A stretch of DNA of 64,000 nucleotides from Blautia wexlerae (GCF_013300825.1 NZ_JAAIMY010000002.1:62001-126000); one strand, 5' to 3'; counted from the first letter of the stretch, positions 43,160-52,745 are shown. Numbers and translations are program-made. Notes: generated by a model not told the origin, from the sequence alone.

Positions 43160-44503
43160 ATGTCAAAAGATGAATATTTAATCACAGATGTCCCTCTTAA
43201 AGCACTGACTGTTTTTGCAATGCCTATGATTCTGGGCAGCTTCTTTCAACAAGTATATAATATGGCTGATTCCATTATCGTCGGTCAGTTTGTGGGATCC
43301 TCTGCACTTGCGGCAGTTGGAGCCTGTGCTGCTTTGACCAATGTATTCATCTGTGTAGCATTGGGTGCAGGTGTAGGAGCAGGTGTACTTGTGAGCCGCT
43401 ATTTTGGAGCCCAGAATTATAGCAAAATGAAAACAATTGTGTCAACATCGTTGATCAGCTTTCTGATTCTGAGTATACTTCTGGGGGTTTTTGGCTTTGG
43501 CTTTTCTCATTTTATGATGAGTTTATTACAAACACCTGCTGACATACTGGATGAAGCAGTACTGTATCTGCGTGTTTATTTTGTGGGATTTCCCTTTCTG
43601 TTTATGTACAATATCCTTTCAACGATGTTCAATTCCATCGGTGAATCGAAGATTCCGTTGGGCCTTTTGATATTTTCTTCTGTTTTGAATATTGTTATGG
43701 ATCTTTGGATGGTGGCAGGTTTAGGGCTGGGTGTGTTCGGTGCCGCCCTTGCAACTCTCATTGCGCAGGGGATTTCCGCAGTGTTTTCGCTTTTGATTTT
43801 CTTTAACCGGATGCGTCGATATAAAAGCCGCTTTAACTGGTTTGACAGGCAGGAGTTACATTCCATGCTTCGTATTGCAGTACCATCGGTTCTTCAGCAA
43901 TCCACAGTGTCAATTGGTATGATGATCGTACAGGCGGTTGTAAATCCCTTCGGTACACAGGCGCTGGCAGGTTATGCGGCAACCATGAGAGTAGAGAATG
44001 TTTTTTCACTGATATTTGTATCCATTGGAAATGCGGTTTCGCCCTATGTTTCCCAGAATCTTGGAGCAAAGAAAATTGAACGTATCAAAAAAGGATACCA
44101 TGCTGCACTGGTGTTGGACCTGTGTTTCGCAGTCCTTGCTTTCATAGTCATTGAAACACTGCACACCCCAATTTCTTCCTTATTCCTTGGAAAAGATGGA
44201 ACCGCTCTGGCATATCAGGTGTCCGGGGATTATATGAAATGGCTGGGATATTTCTTTATTTTTATGGGTATTAAGATGGCAACAGATGGAGTTCTTCGTG
44301 GACTTGGAATTATGCGGCCGTTTCTCATTGCCAATATGGTAAACCTTGCCATTCGGCTGTCAGTTGCCTTGATTTTTGCACCGCGTTATGGAATTGCATT
44401 TGTCTGGCTTGCTGTACCGGCCGGATGGCTTGCGAATTTTCTGATCTCCTATGGGGCACTTAGAAAATCATGGCTGGTTGATGAAGGAGTTTCATTCCGG
44501 TAA
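43160..44503 (+). CDS. MATE family multidrug/metabolite exporter
   Basis: 447 residues from ATG 43160, 9 bp after GGAGG (43146-43150); ATG 43154 is only 3 bp after it and less likely. Twelve hydrophobic helices in two similar halves; LPMILGSFFQQVYNMADSIIVGQFVG-like start (here MPMILGSFFQQ after a short N-terminus) and GNAVSPYVSQNLGAKKIERIKKG are MatE signatures. The NorM-like proteins use a sodium or proton gradient to expel organic cations. The Lrp gene is divergent upstream. The substrate is unknown. Confidence 0.92.
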   Translation: MSKDEYLITDVPLKALTVFAMPMILGSFFQQVYNMADSIIVGQFVGSSALAAVGACAALTNVFICVALGAGVGAGVLVSRYFGAQNYSKMKTIVSTSLISFLILSILLGVFGFGFSHFMMSLLQTPADILDEAVLYLRVYFVGFPFLFMYNILSTMFNSIGESKIPLGLLIFSSVLNIVMDLWMVAGLGLGVFGAALATLIAQGISAVFSLLIFFNRMRRYKSRFNWFDRQELHSMLRIAVPSVLQQSTVSIGMMIVQAVVNPFGTQALAGYAATMRVENVFSLIFVSIGNAVSPYVSQNLGAKKIERIKKGYHAALVLDLCFAVLAFIVIETLHTPISSLFLGKDGTALAYQVSGDYMKWLGYFFIFMGIKMATDGVLRGLGIMRPFLIANMVNLAIRLSVALIFAPRYGIAFVWLAVPAGWLANFLISYGALRKSWLVDEGVSFR

Positions 44504-44558
44504 ATTTCTCTTAAGTTTTGATGGAAAGCTGGATTTGTATGTTAAGAGGTATATTTTC

Positions 44559-44609
44559 GTTACTGTTCACTGGCAATATCTCGCGAAGCGTGTTGCTGTG
44601 AACAGTAAC
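44559..44609. repeat. Short copy of the GTTACTGTTCAC palindromic element
   Basis: Arms GTTACTGTTCAC (44559-44570) and GTGAACAGTAAC (44598-44609), identical to those at 12781-12923, around a 27-bp centre that contains CTCGCG as in the longer copy. Confidence 0.7.
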
Positions 44610-44620
44610 ATATTTTCTTA

Positions 44621-44649
44621 TAGACATGATATAGTATGAGTGCTATAAT
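44621..44649 (+). promoter_or_regulatory. Promoter of the second riboswitch operon
   Basis: TAGACA (44621-44626) and TATAAT (44644-44649), 17-bp spacer, some 25 bp before the aptamer. Confidence 0.7.
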
Positions 44650-44675
44650 AAAAATAATTTTTTATGGCATTTATT

Positions 44676-44755
44676 GGCAAACCGGTTGAAAAGCCGGGGC
44701 GCAAAGCCAGAAGGAGCTAAAGTCAGATTGAAATCTGGCCATGCCAGCCGGTTGC
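44676..44755 (+). ncRNA. c-di-GMP-I (GEMM-I) riboswitch aptamer 2
   Basis: GGCAAACCGGTTGAAAAGCCGGGGCGCAAAGCC, then GCTAAAGTCAG and CCATGCCAGCCGGTTGC are the conserved GEMM-I features and match aptamer 1 closely outside the variable stem. A terminator follows 47 nt later and the binding-protein/kinase operon starts at 44940. Confidence 0.93.
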
Positions 44756-44802
44756 ATCATGCCTCAGTAATAAAAAAGGTAAATGTTAAATGGGCATTAT
44801 GG

Positions 44803-44843
44803 AAAAAGTTCCTGTAAAAATTTTTTACAAGGAACTTTTTTTT
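44803..44843 (+). terminator. Terminator downstream of riboswitch 2
   Basis: AAAAAGTTCC TGTAAAAA (44803-44820) pairs with TTTTTTACA AGGAACTTTTTTTT (44821-44842), a long stem with a T8 tail before the operon. Confidence 0.85.
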
Positions 44844-44858
44844 GTCTTCAAGCGGATA

Positions 44859-44897
44859 TTCGCAACCTCCGCAGGGGACTTACATGATTCGGTTAAA
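44859..44897 (+). repeat. 39-bp repeat copy B containing 17-bp palindromic site
   Basis: 36 of 39 bases match copy A (38288-38326). The site TTACATGATTCGGTTAA is at 44880-44896, 43 bp before the binding-protein start codon and after the riboswitch terminator. Confidence 0.75.
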
Positions 44898-44939
44898 TTT
44901 TGATGGAAAATAGAGAAGAACAGCAGGAATGGAGAAAAG

Positions 44940-45755
44940 ATGAAAGGAAAAAGAGTGATTGCAGGCATTCTGCTTGTGGGAATTTTAGCAACTGCCCTGG
45001 CAGGGTGCAAAAATGCAGATGTTACTAAAAAAGAAAGAGAAAAGCCCGTTATCACCTTGGGCAGTGACAGTTATCCGCCATACAATTATCTGAATGAAGA
45101 TGGGATTCCCACAGGAATTGATGTGGAACTGGCTACAGAAGCTTTTAAAAGAATAGGTTATCAGGTGGATGTTGTCCAGATCAACTGGGAGAAGAAAAAA
45201 GAACTGGTAGAAAGCGGAGAGATCGACTGTATTATGGGCTGTTTTTCCATGGAAGGACGCCTTGACGATTACCGCTGGGCAGGACCTTACATAGCAAGCC
45301 GCCAGGTAGTTGCTGTAAATGAGAGCAGTGATATCTATAAACTAAGTGATCTGGAGGGCAAGAACCTTGCCGTCCAGTCCACAACCAAACCGGAAGGCAT
45401 CTTTCTGAACCGGACGGATGAAAGGATCCCCAAACTGGGCAATCTGATCAGTCTTGGGCACAGGGAACTAATCTATACCTTTCTGGGAAAAGGATATGTA
45501 GATGCAGTTGCTGCACATGAGGAATCCATTGTCCAGTACATGAAGGATTATGATGCAAGCTTCCGTATCCTGGAAGATCCGCTGATGGTGGTCGGGATAG
45601 GTGTTGCTTTTGCAAAAGAGGATGACAGAGGAATCTGTGAGCAGATGGATCAGACGCTGGAAGAAATGTGTCAGGATGGCACATCCCTGAAAATCATTAA
45701 AAAATATCTGGATGATCCCCAGAAGTATCTGGAGGTGGATGATCTTGGATATTAG
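44940..45755 (+). CDS. Family 3 extracellular solute-binding lipoprotein
   Basis: 271 residues. Signal peptide with lipobox LAGC (lipid cysteine C23). PVITLGSDSYPPYNYLNEDGIPTGIDVELATEAFKRIGYQVDVVQINW is the amino-acid-binding-protein (PBPb) N-terminal lobe. YKLSDLEGKNLAVQSTTKPEGIF is the hinge region. There is no ABC transporter permease or ATPase beside it. It overlaps a membrane hybrid kinase gene by 17 bp, so it more likely presents a ligand to that kinase than feeds a transporter. Confidence 0.9.
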   Translation: MKGKRVIAGILLVGILATALAGCKNADVTKKEREKPVITLGSDSYPPYNYLNEDGIPTGIDVELATEAFKRIGYQVDVVQINWEKKKELVESGEIDCIMGCFSMEGRLDDYRWAGPYIASRQVVAVNESSDIYKLSDLEGKNLAVQSTTKPEGIFLNRTDERIPKLGNLISLGHRELIYTFLGKGYVDAVAAHEESIVQYMKDYDASFRILEDPLMVVGIGVAFAKEDDRGICEQMDQTLEEMCQDGTSLKIIKKYLDDPQKYLEVDDLGY

Positions 45756-47922
45756 GAGAAGAATAAAAGTAAAACGATTCTGGATATTCGGCATTCTGCT
45801 TGGAATCTGTGTGACTGCAGCTTCCCTGTATTACTTTTTTCAGGCAGAGAAAAAGGAAGCAGAGAACAGGATGGTGAAAACTGTAAACTATGTCAAAGTG
45901 CAGTGTTCCACCTACACCCATTATAATGAAGCTTCGGAATCTAAAAGTCTCCTCCGCGCCATTGAAAGTGCCAGACAGATGAGTACGAATATCGACATGG
46001 AAACAGAAAACGGCGGCCGGCTAAGCCAGGAGTTTCTGAAAGAAAATCTGCAGACCCTCTGGGTGGATGGTATCCTTGTGCTGGATACAGAGGGAAAGAC
46101 AGTCTGCAAATACAGCATGGATGAGGCTCTGACCAATGAGATCACAGATTATCTGCAAAAAGACATTATCATGGATTTTACCGGATATGAAGAAAGATCT
46201 TATTCGGAACGGATTGACCGAGAAGACGGATCACGTATCGACATTGCGGCCTGTGCCAGAAAAGATGCACCAGGTATGGTTGCAATTTATTATTATACAT
46301 CTTCGGAATTTGTCAGAAATTATACCCTGACAATACAGAACCTTTTAAATGGCTATAGCACTCAGAAGGATGGAACGATTATTGTTGCAGACAAGGGAAC
46401 CATCGTTGCCAGCAACGATGAAAGCCTGCTGGGACAGGATACTGCCGGCAACCAGGTTGTCCAGGCAATGAAAGAGCATACAGACAGTCAGCATATTTTT
46501 CATTTAAAAAATGAAGGAACCGGAGGTTACGGAATCATGCTGAAGCAGCGGGATTATTATATTTATGCCTATCTTCCGGATACGGAAGTATTCCGTAACC
46601 TGCCACTAAGTGTAACAGCTGTCGTTTTTCTTTATTTACTCATATTCGGTATATTCTGCTTCTGGGGTTACAGAGCGGATCTGGCACACCGGAAACAGGA
46701 ACAGGAAAAAGATGAAAAATATAAAGCAGAACTTCTAAGAGCAGCAAAAAAAGCAGAAGCAGCCAATGAGGCAAAAACCGAGTTTCTGCAGAGAATGAGC
46801 CATGATATCCGGACACCGATCAATGGAATCTGCGGCATGATCGATGTGGCAGACCATTATGCAGACAATATGGAGAAACAGACGGAATGCAGGGCAAAGA
46901 TCAAAAAGGCATCCCATCTGCTGCTGGAACTGATAAACGAGGTTCTGGACATGAGCAAGCTGGAGTCAGATGAAGTGGTTCTGGAAGAAATCCCATTTAA
47001 TCTGAACAGTATTTCTGAGGAAATACTGGGGGTGATCGAACATATGGCTGCAGAGCAGAATATCCGGATCATTTGGGAAAAGAAAGAAGTTACACACTGG
47101 AATCTTATTGGAAGTCCGGTGCATGTGAAACGGATTCTGATGAATATTTTGTCCAATGCGGTGAAATATAACAAAGAAAACGGATATGTCTATATCAGCT
47201 GTCGGGAAATCCCATCGAAACAGACAGCAATGACCACATTGGAATTTGTCTGCAGAGATACCGGGATTGGAATGGCAGAGGCATTCCAGAAACGCATTTT
47301 TGAACCATTTGCACAGGAACATGCAGGAAGCCGCACAAAATTCGCCGGAACAGGACTGGGAATGCCAATTACAAAAAAACTGGTGGTGAAAATGGGCGGA
47401 ACCATTTCCTTTGAAAGTAAAGAAGGCATAGGGACTACATTTGTGATCCGGATTCCATTCCGAATTGATACAGATATGAAGGACAGGACTGAAGCTGAAG
47501 AAAAAACAGAAACTTCTATCCAGGGGCTCCATGTTCTTCTGACAGAGGATAATGAGCTGAATATGGAGATTGCAGAATTTGTGCTTCAGAATGAAGGCGC
47601 TGTGGTGACAAAAGCATGGAATGGACAGAAGGCTGTTGACATATTCAGAAAAAACAGACCTGGAGAATTTGATGTTATTCTTATGGATATTATGATGCCT
47701 GTCATGAATGGATATGAAGCAGCAAAGATGATCCGCTCTCTGGACAGAGAGGATGCAAAAGTGATACCGATCATTGCCATGACAGCAAACGCGTTCACTG
47801 AGGACAAAATGAGAGCAAAGGAAGCAGGAATGGATGAACATATTGCCAAGCCTGTTGATGGGAAATTATTAGTAAAAGTGATCAATGAGTTAGTAAAACA
47901 CAATCAGAGGGAGAAGCTATAA
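45739..47922 (+). CDS. Membrane hybrid histidine kinase with one receiver domain
   Basis: 727 residues from ATG 45739 (GGAGG at 45731-45735 is close; TTG 45745 is an alternative). Membrane helices at about 15-35 and 295-318 flank a dCache-like extracellular domain of about 260 residues. Then HisKA FLQRMSHDIRTPINGICGM, ATPase motifs LSNAVKYNKENG, CRDTGIGMAE, FAGTGLGMPIT, and a receiver HVLLTEDNELN ... VILMDIMMPVMNGYEA. No DNA-binding output. Second gene of the riboswitch-controlled operon; the next start overlaps its stop by one base. Confidence 0.92.
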   Translation: MILDIRRRIKVKRFWIFGILLGICVTAASLYYFFQAEKKEAENRMVKTVNYVKVQCSTYTHYNEASESKSLLRAIESARQMSTNIDMETENGGRLSQEFLKENLQTLWVDGILVLDTEGKTVCKYSMDEALTNEITDYLQKDIIMDFTGYEERSYSERIDREDGSRIDIAACARKDAPGMVAIYYYTSSEFVRNYTLTIQNLLNGYSTQKDGTIIVADKGTIVASNDESLLGQDTAGNQVVQAMKEHTDSQHIFHLKNEGTGGYGIMLKQRDYYIYAYLPDTEVFRNLPLSVTAVVFLYLLIFGIFCFWGYRADLAHRKQEQEKDEKYKAELLRAAKKAEAANEAKTEFLQRMSHDIRTPINGICGMIDVADHYADNMEKQTECRAKIKKASHLLLELINEVLDMSKLESDEVVLEEIPFNLNSISEEILGVIEHMAAEQNIRIIWEKKEVTHWNLIGSPVHVKRILMNILSNAVKYNKENGYVYISCREIPSKQTAMTTLEFVCRDTGIGMAEAFQKRIFEPFAQEHAGSRTKFAGTGLGMPITKKLVVKMGGTISFESKEGIGTTFVIRIPFRIDTDMKDRTEAEEKTETSIQGLHVLLTEDNELNMEIAEFVLQNEGAVVTKAWNGQKAVDIFRKNRPGEFDVILMDIMMPVMNGYEAAKMIRSLDREDAKVIPIIAMTANAFTEDKMRAKEAGMDEHIAKPVDGKLLVKVINELVKHNQREKL

Positions 47923-49772
47923 TGAAAAAGAAAAAATGGAACAAGTTAGTTTCTGTTCTTTTGGTGATGGTGACAGTCATGTCACTTCTGTCTGGCTGCG
48001 GCAGGAAAAGTACGGAAAAAGAAGACGCGGAAACTCTCACAGTGTATCTATGGACCACAAATCTGTATGAAAAATACGCATCATACATCCAGGAACAGCT
48101 TCCAGATATCAACATTGAATTTGTAGTAGGCAATAATGATCTGGATTTCTATCGTTTTCTGAACGAAAACGGTGGATTGCCGGATATTATAACCTGCTGC
48201 CGGTTTTCCCTCCATGATGCAAGTCCTCTGAAAGACAGTCTGATGGATCTTTCCACAACCAATGCGGCAGGTGCTGTCTATGATACATACCTTAACAGTT
48301 TCAGAAATCAGGATGGCAGCGTAAACTGGCTTCCTGTGTGTGCAGATGCCCATGGCTTTGTAGTAAACAAAGATCTTTTTGAAAAGTATGATATTCCTCT
48401 TCCAACGGATTATGAAAGCTTCGTTTCTGCCTGCCAGGCATTTGATGAGGTGGGTATCCGTGGGTTTACTGCAGACTATTACTATGATTATACCTGTATG
48501 GAAACACTGCAGGGTCTGTCTGCATCAGAGCTGTCTTCTGTGGATGGACGTAAGTGGCGTACCATCTACAGTGACCCGGACAATACAAAGAGAGAAGGTC
48601 TGGACAGTACTGTCTGGCCGGAGGCTTTTGAACGTATGGAGCAGTTTATTCAGGATACAGGGCTGAGCCAGGATGATCTGGATATGAATTATGATGATGT
48701 GGTTGAGATGTACAAAAGTGGTAAACTTGCCATGTATTTCGGCACTTCTGCCGGTGTAAAAATGTTCCAGGATCAGGGCATTAACACAACATTCCTACCA
48801 TTCTTTCAGCAGAACGGCGAAAAGTGGCTGATGACTACACCATATTTCCAGATAGCTTTAAACCGTGACCTGACAAAGGATGAAACACGTCGGCAGAAAG
48901 CAATGAAGGTACTGAACACAATGCTTTCAGAGGATGCGCAGAACCGGATCATTTATGATGGGCAGGATCTGTTAAGCTATAGCCAGGATGTGGATTTCAG
49001 GCTTACGGAATATCTGAAGGATGTGAAACCTGTAATCGAAGAAAACCATATGTATATCCGTATTGCGTCAAATGACTTTTTTTCCATTTCCAGGGATGTG
49101 GTGTCTAAGATGATCTCAGGAGAATATAATGCAGAGCAGGCTTATCAGTCATTGAATTCCCAGCTTCTTGAAGAAAAGTCCACTTCTGAGGATATTGTGT
49201 TGGATTCAAAGAAAACTTATTCCAATCGTTTCCATACCAGCGGAGGCAATGAAGCCTATTCTGTTATGGCAAACACTTTGCGCGGTATTTATGGGACGGA
49301 TGTGCTGATTGCAACAGGAAACAGCTTTACAGGAAATGTACTGAAGGCCGGTTATACAGAAAAAATGGCAGGCAACATGATTATGCCAAACGAGCTTTCC
49401 GCTTACAGCAGTGAGATGAGCGGGGCAGAACTGAAGGAAACGGTCAGAAACTTCGTAGAAGGCTACCAGGGAGGCTTTATCCCCTTTAACCGCGGCTCTC
49501 TGCCTGTGTTCAGCGGTATTTCTGTAGAAATCAAGGAAACGGATAATGGTTATACATTGAGTAAAGTTACAAAGAATGGAAAACAGATTCAGGACAAGGA
49601 TACTTTTACTGTGACCTGCCTTGCAGCACCACAGTATATGGAAGCTTATCCGGCAGAGGAAAATATTGTATTTGATGGAGGGGATACCTCTGTGGAAGAT
49701 ACCTGGACAACATATGTTTCAGATGGTAATGCCATTCTTGCAGAGCCTGAAGACTACATTACTCTGAGGTGA
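47922..49772 (+). CDS. Lipoprotein: solute-binding domain fused to 5'-nucleotidase C-terminal-like domain
   Basis: 616 residues. Lipobox LLSGC, lipid cysteine C26. The first 400 residues are an ABC-type extracellular solute-binding fold (family 1: LTVYLWTTNLYEKYASYIQEQLPDINIEF ... KSGKLAMYFGTSAGVKMF). From about 430, YSVMANTLRGIYGTDVLIATGNSFTGNVLKAGYTEKMAGNMIMPN ... MSGAELKETVRNFVEG follows the pattern of the 5'-nucleotidase C-terminal (substrate-binding) domain. The metallo-phosphoesterase half of that enzyme is absent. The fusion may capture a nucleoside-like or sugar ligand for the adjacent kinase. It lies between the two membrane kinases in one operon. Confidence 0.8.
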   Translation: MKKKKWNKLVSVLLVMVTVMSLLSGCGRKSTEKEDAETLTVYLWTTNLYEKYASYIQEQLPDINIEFVVGNNDLDFYRFLNENGGLPDIITCCRFSLHDASPLKDSLMDLSTTNAAGAVYDTYLNSFRNQDGSVNWLPVCADAHGFVVNKDLFEKYDIPLPTDYESFVSACQAFDEVGIRGFTADYYYDYTCMETLQGLSASELSSVDGRKWRTIYSDPDNTKREGLDSTVWPEAFERMEQFIQDTGLSQDDLDMNYDDVVEMYKSGKLAMYFGTSAGVKMFQDQGINTTFLPFFQQNGEKWLMTTPYFQIALNRDLTKDETRRQKAMKVLNTMLSEDAQNRIIYDGQDLLSYSQDVDFRLTEYLKDVKPVIEENHMYIRIASNDFFSISRDVVSKMISGEYNAEQAYQSLNSQLLEEKSTSEDIVLDSKKTYSNRFHTSGGNEAYSVMANTLRGIYGTDVLIATGNSFTGNVLKAGYTEKMAGNMIMPNELSAYSSEMSGAELKETVRNFVEGYQGGFIPFNRGSLPVFSGISVEIKETDNGYTLSKVTKNGKQIQDKDTFTVTCLAAPQYMEAYPAEENIVFDGGDTSVEDTWTTYVSDGNAILAEPEDYITLR

Positions 49773-49777
49773 GAAGA

Positions 49778-52726
49778 ATGGATGTTAAGAATCATAATAC
49801 AAACAGAAAGAAACGGGTTGTGAGAAAACGATGGAATGCAGCAGTTCTTATTGCCCTATTTGTTGGAATCCTTTTGACTGTTTTCCAATATTTGGGGTTT
49901 GTATCGAAGACTGTTTATGAGGAAAGTGTTTCTCACCTGACAGAAATTTTTCATCAGTCTGATAATATGCTAAGTGAGCTGACAAATAAGAATCTGACTT
50001 ATCTCCATATATGGGGGGAATATTTGCAGAACACTTCCGATGAAAGTGAAATTCGTGAGTATATAGAGAAAGCACAGGAAGATGCAGGCTTTTTAGATTT
50101 TTATTTCCTGTCAGCGGACGGGAACTATAAGATGGCAACAGGTGAAACCGGGTATCTGGGATTGCAGGAAAATATTGAAGATGAGATCCGGCAGGGAAAT
50201 GATGTGATAACCAATGCAACGGTTCCCGGAAAATCCCAGCTCCTTGTTTTTGCTACTCCCAGGCCTCATGGAAGTTATCAGGGCTTTGAATATGATGCCA
50301 TTGCCATTGCCTATGAAAACTCTGATATCGTAAATGTGCTGAATATTTCTGCTTTCAATGGAAATGCCCAGAGTTATGTGGTTCATCCGGATGGCCGTGT
50401 TGTTGTGGATCATTCTTCTGAGGCATGGGGAGAGGTGTATAATTTCTTTGGGATTCTGAGAGAACATTCCAATATGTCTGAAAAAGAGATCCTTAAACTT
50501 TCAGAAGAGTTTAAGGAAGGACATACAGATGCAATGCTGATAAATCTGGATGGAGAGGATTACTATCTGGTCTATGAGAAATCCAAACCTCAGGACTGGA
50601 TCTTTCTGGGACTTGTCCAGGCTGATATCGTCAATGCAAGTATGAATGTTCTGCAGCGTAGCACTGTGCTGCTTGTAAGTGCAGTAGCGGTGTGTATTGC
50701 CGGTCTTTTTATTGGAATTATTCTCCGGAAAAACAGGGTAAACCTGAAGAGAAAGGATACGGAGATCCTGTACAGGGACGAATTGTTTCAAAAGCTGTCA
50801 ATGAATGTAGATGACGTTTTCCTGATGCTGGATGCAAAAACATATCAGGCAGATTACGTCAGTCCCAATGTGGAAAAACTGCTGGGAATTACAGTAGAAC
50901 AGATTCGTAAAGATATTTGTGTCCTTGGGAAACTGCATCCCGGGGACGTTGAAGATCCGGAGAAGAAGTATCTGGAAGAAATCCAGGTTCATGAGCAGCA
51001 GGAATGGGATCTTGAATATGTTCATCAGAAAACAGGAGAACACCGCTGGTTTCATAACGTTGCAATGGGCAGCGAGGTAAACGGGAAAAAGAAATATATC
51101 CTGGTTCTGTCAGATCGTACCTCTGACAGAAAAATGAATCAGGCCCTTTCTGAGGCGGTCCGCGCTGCGGAGACTGCAAACAAGGCAAAGAGCACCTTTC
51201 TTTCCAATATGTCTCACGATATCCGGACACCAATGAATGCGATTATTGGTTTTACCACACTGGCTGTAAGCAACATTGATGATAAAGAAAGGGTTCGGGA
51301 TTATCTGGGTAAGATTCTTTCCTCCAGTAATCATCTGCTCTCACTGATCAATGATATCCTGGATATGAGCCGTATTGAGAGCGGGAAAATCCATCTGGAA
51401 GAGACGGAAGTCAGTCTGTCAGAGGTTCTTCATGATCTGAAAACCATTATCAGCGGACAGATCCATGCGAAACAGTTAGAGCTTTACATGGATGTCATGG
51501 ATGTTACCAATGAGGATGTTTATTGCGACAAGACCAGGCTGAATCAGGTGCTGCTGAATCTTTTATCCAATGCGATCAAGTTTACTCCTGCAGGCGGAAC
51601 CGTTTCTGTCCGGCTGAGAGAGTATCCGGGTACACAGAGAGGCTGTGAACTGTACGAAATCCGGGTAAAGGATAACGGAATCGGCATGAGTCAGAAATTT
51701 GTGCAGAAGATCTTTTCTCCTTTTGAGAGAGAGCGGACTTCCACTGTAAGCAGGACTCAGGGTACAGGACTGGGCATGGCCATTACCAAAAACATCGTGG
51801 ATATGATGGGCGGAACCATTGAGGTTCAGACAGAACAGGGCAAAGGTACTGAATTTATTATCCGTCTGCCATTGCGGATTCAGCCTGAGAACCACCGTAT
51901 AGAGAAAATCGCAGAGCTGGAAGGCCTGAAGGCATTGGTAGTAGACGATGATTTCAATACCTGTGACAGTGTGACTAAGATGCTTGTAAAGGTTGGAATG
52001 CGTTCGGAATGGACACTTTCCGGCAAGGAGGCTATTCTCCGTGCACGGCAGTCTGTGGAAATGGGAGATGCATTCCATGCTTATATCATTGACTGGCGTC
52101 TTCCGGATATGAACGGCATTGAAGTTACCCGTCAGATCCGCAGTCTTGGTGATGATACGCCGATCATTATCCTGACTGCTTACGACTGGTCAGATATTGA
52201 AGTGGAAGCCAGGGCAGCAGGGGTGACTGCGTTCTGTGCCAAACCTATGTTTATGTCGGATATCAGAGAGACTCTGATGGCTGCAATCGGCCAGAAACAG
52301 GCTGAGACAGAGGATAATATCCTTCCGGCAGCAGATTTAGATTTCAGAGGCAGGCGCATACTGCTTGTGGAAGATAATGAACTGAACAGTGAAATTGCAG
52401 TAGAGCTCCTTAGTGAATATGGTTTTCGGGTTGATACAGCGGAAGATGGAGCAGAGGCTGTGGAGAAAGTTAAGAATTCAACACCAGGTGATTATGACCT
52501 GGTGCTTATGGATGTGCAGATGCCTGTAATGAATGGATATGAGGCTACTGAGCAGATCCGTTCACTGGATGATCCTTCACTGGCGGGAATCACGATCCTT
52601 GCCATGACTGCCAATGCTTTTGACGAAGACAGAAAGAAAGCACTGGCATGTGGTATGAATGGATTCTTATCCAAACCAATTGTTATAGAGGAACTGATCA
52701 GTACATTACAAAACAGTCTGGGGTAA
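49778..52726 (+). CDS. Membrane hybrid histidine kinase with PAS and two receiver domains
   Basis: 982 residues from ATG 49778 (AGGTGAG 5 bp upstream; GTG 49769 is in frame but lacks a site). Membrane helices at about 20-40 and 285-310 around a dCache-like domain. PAS domain (about 345-450), HisKA FLSNMSHDIRTPMNAIIGF, ATPase LSNAIKFTPAGG, VKDNGIGMS, TQGTGLGMAIT, receiver 1 LVVDDDFNT/IIDWRLPDMNG and receiver 2 ILLVEDNELN/VLMDVQMPVMNGYEA. Last gene of the c-di-GMP-regulated operon. Its domain order is the same as in the soluble kinase at 38.7 kb. Confidence 0.93.
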   Translation: MDVKNHNTNRKKRVVRKRWNAAVLIALFVGILLTVFQYLGFVSKTVYEESVSHLTEIFHQSDNMLSELTNKNLTYLHIWGEYLQNTSDESEIREYIEKAQEDAGFLDFYFLSADGNYKMATGETGYLGLQENIEDEIRQGNDVITNATVPGKSQLLVFATPRPHGSYQGFEYDAIAIAYENSDIVNVLNISAFNGNAQSYVVHPDGRVVVDHSSEAWGEVYNFFGILREHSNMSEKEILKLSEEFKEGHTDAMLINLDGEDYYLVYEKSKPQDWIFLGLVQADIVNASMNVLQRSTVLLVSAVAVCIAGLFIGIILRKNRVNLKRKDTEILYRDELFQKLSMNVDDVFLMLDAKTYQADYVSPNVEKLLGITVEQIRKDICVLGKLHPGDVEDPEKKYLEEIQVHEQQEWDLEYVHQKTGEHRWFHNVAMGSEVNGKKKYILVLSDRTSDRKMNQALSEAVRAAETANKAKSTFLSNMSHDIRTPMNAIIGFTTLAVSNIDDKERVRDYLGKILSSSNHLLSLINDILDMSRIESGKIHLEETEVSLSEVLHDLKTIISGQIHAKQLELYMDVMDVTNEDVYCDKTRLNQVLLNLLSNAIKFTPAGGTVSVRLREYPGTQRGCELYEIRVKDNGIGMSQKFVQKIFSPFERERTSTVSRTQGTGLGMAITKNIVDMMGGTIEVQTEQGKGTEFIIRLPLRIQPENHRIEKIAELEGLKALVVDDDFNTCDSVTKMLVKVGMRSEWTLSGKEAILRARQSVEMGDAFHAYIIDWRLPDMNGIEVTRQIRSLGDDTPIIILTAYDWSDIEVEARAAGVTAFCAKPMFMSDIRETLMAAIGQKQAETEDNILPAADLDFRGRRILLVEDNELNSEIAVELLSEYGFRVDTAEDGAEAVEKVKNSTPGDYDLVLMDVQMPVMNGYEATEQIRSLDDPSLAGITILAMTANAFDEDRKKALACGMNGFLSKPIVIEELISTLQNSLG

Positions 52727-52728
52727 GT

Positions 52729-52745
52729 TTAACTGAATCAGGTAA
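52729..52745 (-). promoter_or_regulatory. 17-bp palindromic site C
   Basis: TTAACTGAATCAGGTAA, nearly self-complementary (15 of 17) and the reverse complement of the consensus shared by sites at 38309, 44880, 56998 and 58414. It lies 3 bp after the kinase stop and 68 bp before the next start. Confidence 0.55.
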
